Source: Streptomyces cirratus (GTDB taxonomy: Bacteria; Actinomycetota; Actinomycetes; Streptomycetales; Streptomycetaceae). Taken from it: a stretch of DNA of 64,000 nucleotides. Shown piece by piece: positions 61,939-64,000 of this stretch (position 1 is its first letter; the number at the start of each line of letters is the position of its first letter). The notes beneath the pieces were generated by a model that worked only from the letters and a program-made list of their open reading frames with translations, was not told where the DNA came from and searched no databases. The stretch covers positions 1 to 64,000 of the forward strand of contig NZ_BMVP01000023.1 of NCBI RefSeq assembly GCF_014650775.1, given 5' to 3'. Position numbers and translations under genes: made by a program.

Positions 61939-63599
61939 GCGTCGTCGCCCTCGCGCATCGGGACGCGCACGCCGCGCTCGTCCGCCACCGTCTCGGCGAT
62001 GTCATAGCCGGCGTCGACGTGGCGGATGACACCCATGCCGGGGTCGTTGGTCAGGACGCGGCGGATCTTCTCGCCGGCGAGCTTCGTGCCGTCGGCGACG
62101 GAGACCTGGCCCGCGTGGATCGAGCGGCCCATGCCGACGCCGCCGCCGTGGTGGATGGAGACCCAGGAGGCGCCGGAGGCGACGTTGACCATGGCGTTGA
62201 GCAGCGGCCAGTCGGCGATCGCGTCGGAGCCGTCGAGCATGGCCTCGGTCTCGCGGTACGGGGAGGCGACCGAACCGCAGTCGAGGTGGTCGCGGCCGAT
62301 GGCGAGCGGGGCGGCCAGCTCACCGGAGGCGACCATGTCGTTGAAGCGCTCGCCGGCCTTGTCGCGCTCGCCGTAGCCGAGCCAGCAGATCCGCGCGGGC
62401 AGGCCCTGGAAGTGGACGCGCTCGCCGGCCATCTTGATCCAGCGGTGCAGGGACTCGTTCTCCGGGAAGAGTTCGAGCATGGCCTTGTCGGTCTTGTGGA
62501 TGTCCGAGGCCTCGCCGGACAGCGCCGCCCAGCGGAAGGGGCCCTTGCCCTCGCAGAAGAGGGGCCGGATGTAGGCGGGGACGAAGCCGGGGAAGGCGAA
62601 GGCGCGGCCGTAGCCGGCCAGCTGGGCCTCGCCGCGGATGGAGTTGCCGTAGTCGAAGACCTCGGCGCCGGCGTCCATGAAGCCGACCATGGCCTCGACG
62701 TGCTTGGCCATGGACTCGCGGGCGCGGGTGGTGAAGCCCGCCGGGTCCTTGGCCGCGTAGTCCGCCATGTCCTCGAAGGCGACGCCGGTCGGCAGGTAGG
62801 CGAGCGGGTCGTGGGCGGAGGTCTGGTCCGTCACGATGTCGATCGGGGCGCCCTCGGCGAGCATCTGCGGCAGCAGGTCCGCGGCGTTGCCGAGCAGGCC
62901 GATGGAGAGCGGCTTGCGGGCGTCGCGCGCCTCGACCGCGAGCTGGAGCGCGTGCCGCAGGTCGTCGGCCTTCACGTCCAGGTAGCGGTGCTCGATGCGC
63001 CGCTCGATGGCGCGCGGGTCGACGTCGATGCAGATCGCGACGCCGTCGTTCATCGTCACGGCGAGCGGCTGGGCGCCGCCCATGCCGCCGAGGCCGGCGG
63101 TGAGGGTGATGGTGCCGGCCAGCGTCCCGTTGAACTTCTTGGCGGCGACGGCGGCGAAGGTCTCGTAGGTGCCCTGGAGGATGCCCTGGGTGCCGATGTA
63201 GATCCAGGAGCCGGCGGTCATCTGCCCGTACATGGTCAGGCCGAGGTGCTCCAGGCGGCGGAACTCCTCCCAGTTGGCCCAGTCGCCGACCAGGTTTGAG
63301 TTGGCGAGCAGGACGCGCGGCGCCCACTCGTGGGTCTGCATCACGCCGACCGGGCGGCCGGACTGGACGAGCATCGTCTCGTCCTGCTTCAGCGTGCGCA
63401 GGGTGCGGACCATCGCGTCGTACGAGCGCCAGTCGCGTGCGGCCTTGCCGGTGCCGCCGTAGACGACGAGCTTGTCGGGGTGCTCGGCGACCTCGGGGTC
63501 GAGGTTGTTCTGCAGCATCCGCAGGGCGGCCTCCTGCTGCCATCCCAGGGCGCTGAGCTCGGTGCCTCGCGCGGCACGTACGGGGCGGGGTCCTGACAT
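61935..63599 (-). CDS. hutU: Urocanate hydratase
   Basis: 554 aa from the ATG giving MSGPRPVRAARGTELSALGW, with GGAGG 9 bp upstream. It hydrates urocanate to imidazolonepropionate with a tightly bound NAD. YGGTGKAARDWRSYDAMVRT, the NAD region TAGLGGMGGAQPLAVTMNDG and RDHLDCGSVASPYRETEAML are present. First gene of the operon; no hutH is in view. Confidence 0.96.
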   Translation of the reverse strand: MSGPRPVRAARGTELSALGWQQEAALRMLQNNLDPEVAEHPDKLVVYGGTGKAARDWRSYDAMVRTLRTLKQDETMLVQSGRPVGVMQTHEWAPRVLLANSNLVGDWANWEEFRRLEHLGLTMYGQMTAGSWIYIGTQGILQGTYETFAAVAAKKFNGTLAGTITLTAGLGGMGGAQPLAVTMNDGVAICIDVDPRAIERRIEHRYLDVKADDLRHALQLAVEARDARKPLSIGLLGNAADLLPQMLAEGAPIDIVTDQTSAHDPLAYLPTGVAFEDMADYAAKDPAGFTTRARESMAKHVEAMVGFMDAGAEVFDYGNSIRGEAQLAGYGRAFAFPGFVPAYIRPLFCEGKGPFRWAALSGEASDIHKTDKAMLELFPENESLHRWIKMAGERVHFQGLPARICWLGYGERDKAGERFNDMVASGELAAPLAIGRDHLDCGSVASPYRETEAMLDGSDAIADWPLLNAMVNVASGASWVSIHHGGGVGMGRSIHAGQVSVADGTKLAGEKIRRVLTNDPGMGVIRHVDAGYDIAETVADERGVRVPMREGDDA

Positions 63600-63635
63600 G
63601 GCGGTGCCTCCTCCGATGTTGGTCAATCCATTCAC

Positions 63636-63664
63636 ATCCTCGCTGCATGAATAGATCCAGTCAA
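63636..63664 (-). promoter_or_regulatory. hut operon promoter
   Basis: Minus strand: TTGACT (63659-63664), 17 bp, GAGGAT (63636-63641). Short inverted arms ATTCA/TGAAT (about 63630 and 63648) overlap it and could form part of an operator. It is 37 bp before the hutU start. Confidence 0.55.
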
Positions 63665-63703
63665 CAGCTGCGGGCCATCGCGCCGGATGATGGGATGGCG
63701 GGC

Positions 63704-64000
63704 ATGGCTTCCGACAGGACAGCGGACGGATCATCGGGCCCGGCGACCGACGAAGAGGGGCGGGCCGCCGCCCGCCGGCGCGACCTGGCCGTCAAGGCCG
63801 CCGTGGCACAGGGCCTGGTGGGCGCGGCGGAGACGGCCGAGCCGCTGGTCTGCCTCCTGGACACGGCTGGGATCCGCGCCTCCGCCAAGGCTCTGACCAG
63901 CGCGTTCGCCTCGGCGCTCGCACCGGGCACCCCCGTCCTGCACGCCTTCGCGGTGAAGGCCGCCCCACTGGTGCCGGTGCTGCGGCTGCTCGCGGACGAG
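63704..64000 (+). CDS. Diaminopimelate/ornithine decarboxylase-like PLP enzyme (N-terminal part)
   Basis: 99 aa to the window edge with the frame still open; starts MASDRTADGSSGPATDEEG, or at 63695 (MAGMASDRT). After a variable, charged head comes PLVCLLDTAGIRASAKALTS and TPVLHAFAVKAAPLVPVLRL, which match the first strand and the PLP-Lys region of fold type III decarboxylases such as LysA. The usual AVKAN is AVKAA here. Divergent from hutU. The catalytic C-terminal half lies outside the window. Confidence 0.6.
   Translation, partial: MASDRTADGSSGPATDEEGRAAARRRDLAVKAAVAQGLVGAAETAEPLVCLLDTAGIRASAKALTSAFASALAPGTPVLHAFAVKAAPLVPVLRLLADE

Overview
The window is very high in GC and reads as a Streptomyces chromosome (or a very close actinomycete). 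The diagnostic pieces are an actinobacterial rRNA leader at the left edge, a WhiB developmental regulator, F420 cofactor genes (fbiA/fbiB), DUF3499 and DUF5719 proteins, many GTG starts, and many GTGA/ATGA stop-start overlaps. From memory the gene order resembles the S. coelicolor region around whiB, so most of the window is conserved core. I see no phage, transposon, CRISPR array or tRNA gene.

Layout. 1-544: leftward rRNA operon promoter and leader; the 16S gene lies off the left edge. 545-8706: SpoIIM-like and RDD membrane proteins (divergent), a conserved hypothetical, S-adenosylhomocysteinase, a CDF metal transporter, mannose-6-phosphate isomerase, a SIS-domain protein and a Trm112-like protein. 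8809-16840: phosphomannomutase, DUF3499, a metallopeptidase-like protein, a DUF5719 exported protein, a giant membrane glycosyltransferase and whiB. 17308-21377: a cysteine-rich leader peptide in front of cysteine dioxygenase, the F420 genes fbiA-fbiB, and an AlkA-type DNA glycosylase. 21378-24084: a repeat patch, a PGRP/amidase and a TIGR03089-type protein. 24246-38351: a cell-envelope region with five LytR-CpsA-Psr (LCP) ligase genes mixed with glycosyltransferases, two paralogous acyltransferases and a thioesterase. 38414-44697: polyprenol-phosphate-mannose synthase, a sugar nucleotidyltransferase, an acyl-CoA dehydrogenase, a UDP-sugar dehydrogenase and a GT87 glycosyltransferase. 44734-53661: a degenerate dipeptidase homologue, an operon purK-purE-dipeptidase, gtrA, a two-component system and a POT peptide transporter. 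53869-57993: a four-gene cell-surface operon with two sortase substrates. 58143-63599: a histidine utilisation operon (hutU, an M20 amidohydrolase, hutF, hutI). 63704-64000: the start of a decarboxylase-like PLP enzyme.

How they work together. ManA, ManB, the nucleotidyltransferase and Ppm could supply GDP-mannose and polyprenol-phosphate-mannose. The GT39, GT87, GT2, GtrA and acyltransferase membrane proteins could build or decorate wall glycans that LCP enzymes attach to peptidoglycan. This link is inferred from family and neighbourhood.

The strongest unusual signals are: (1) a 28-codon leader peptide ending in a Cys-rich run, followed by a hairpin that can mask an anti-Shine-Dalgarno sequence, in front of cysteine dioxygenase; (2) an intact-frame M19 dipeptidase homologue that has lost all the aligned metal-ligand residues, beside a normal copy; (3) a coupled four-gene surface operon with LAETG and LPQTG proteins sharing a domain; and (4) a hut operon with an M20 amidohydrolase where a formylglutamate hydrolase is needed.
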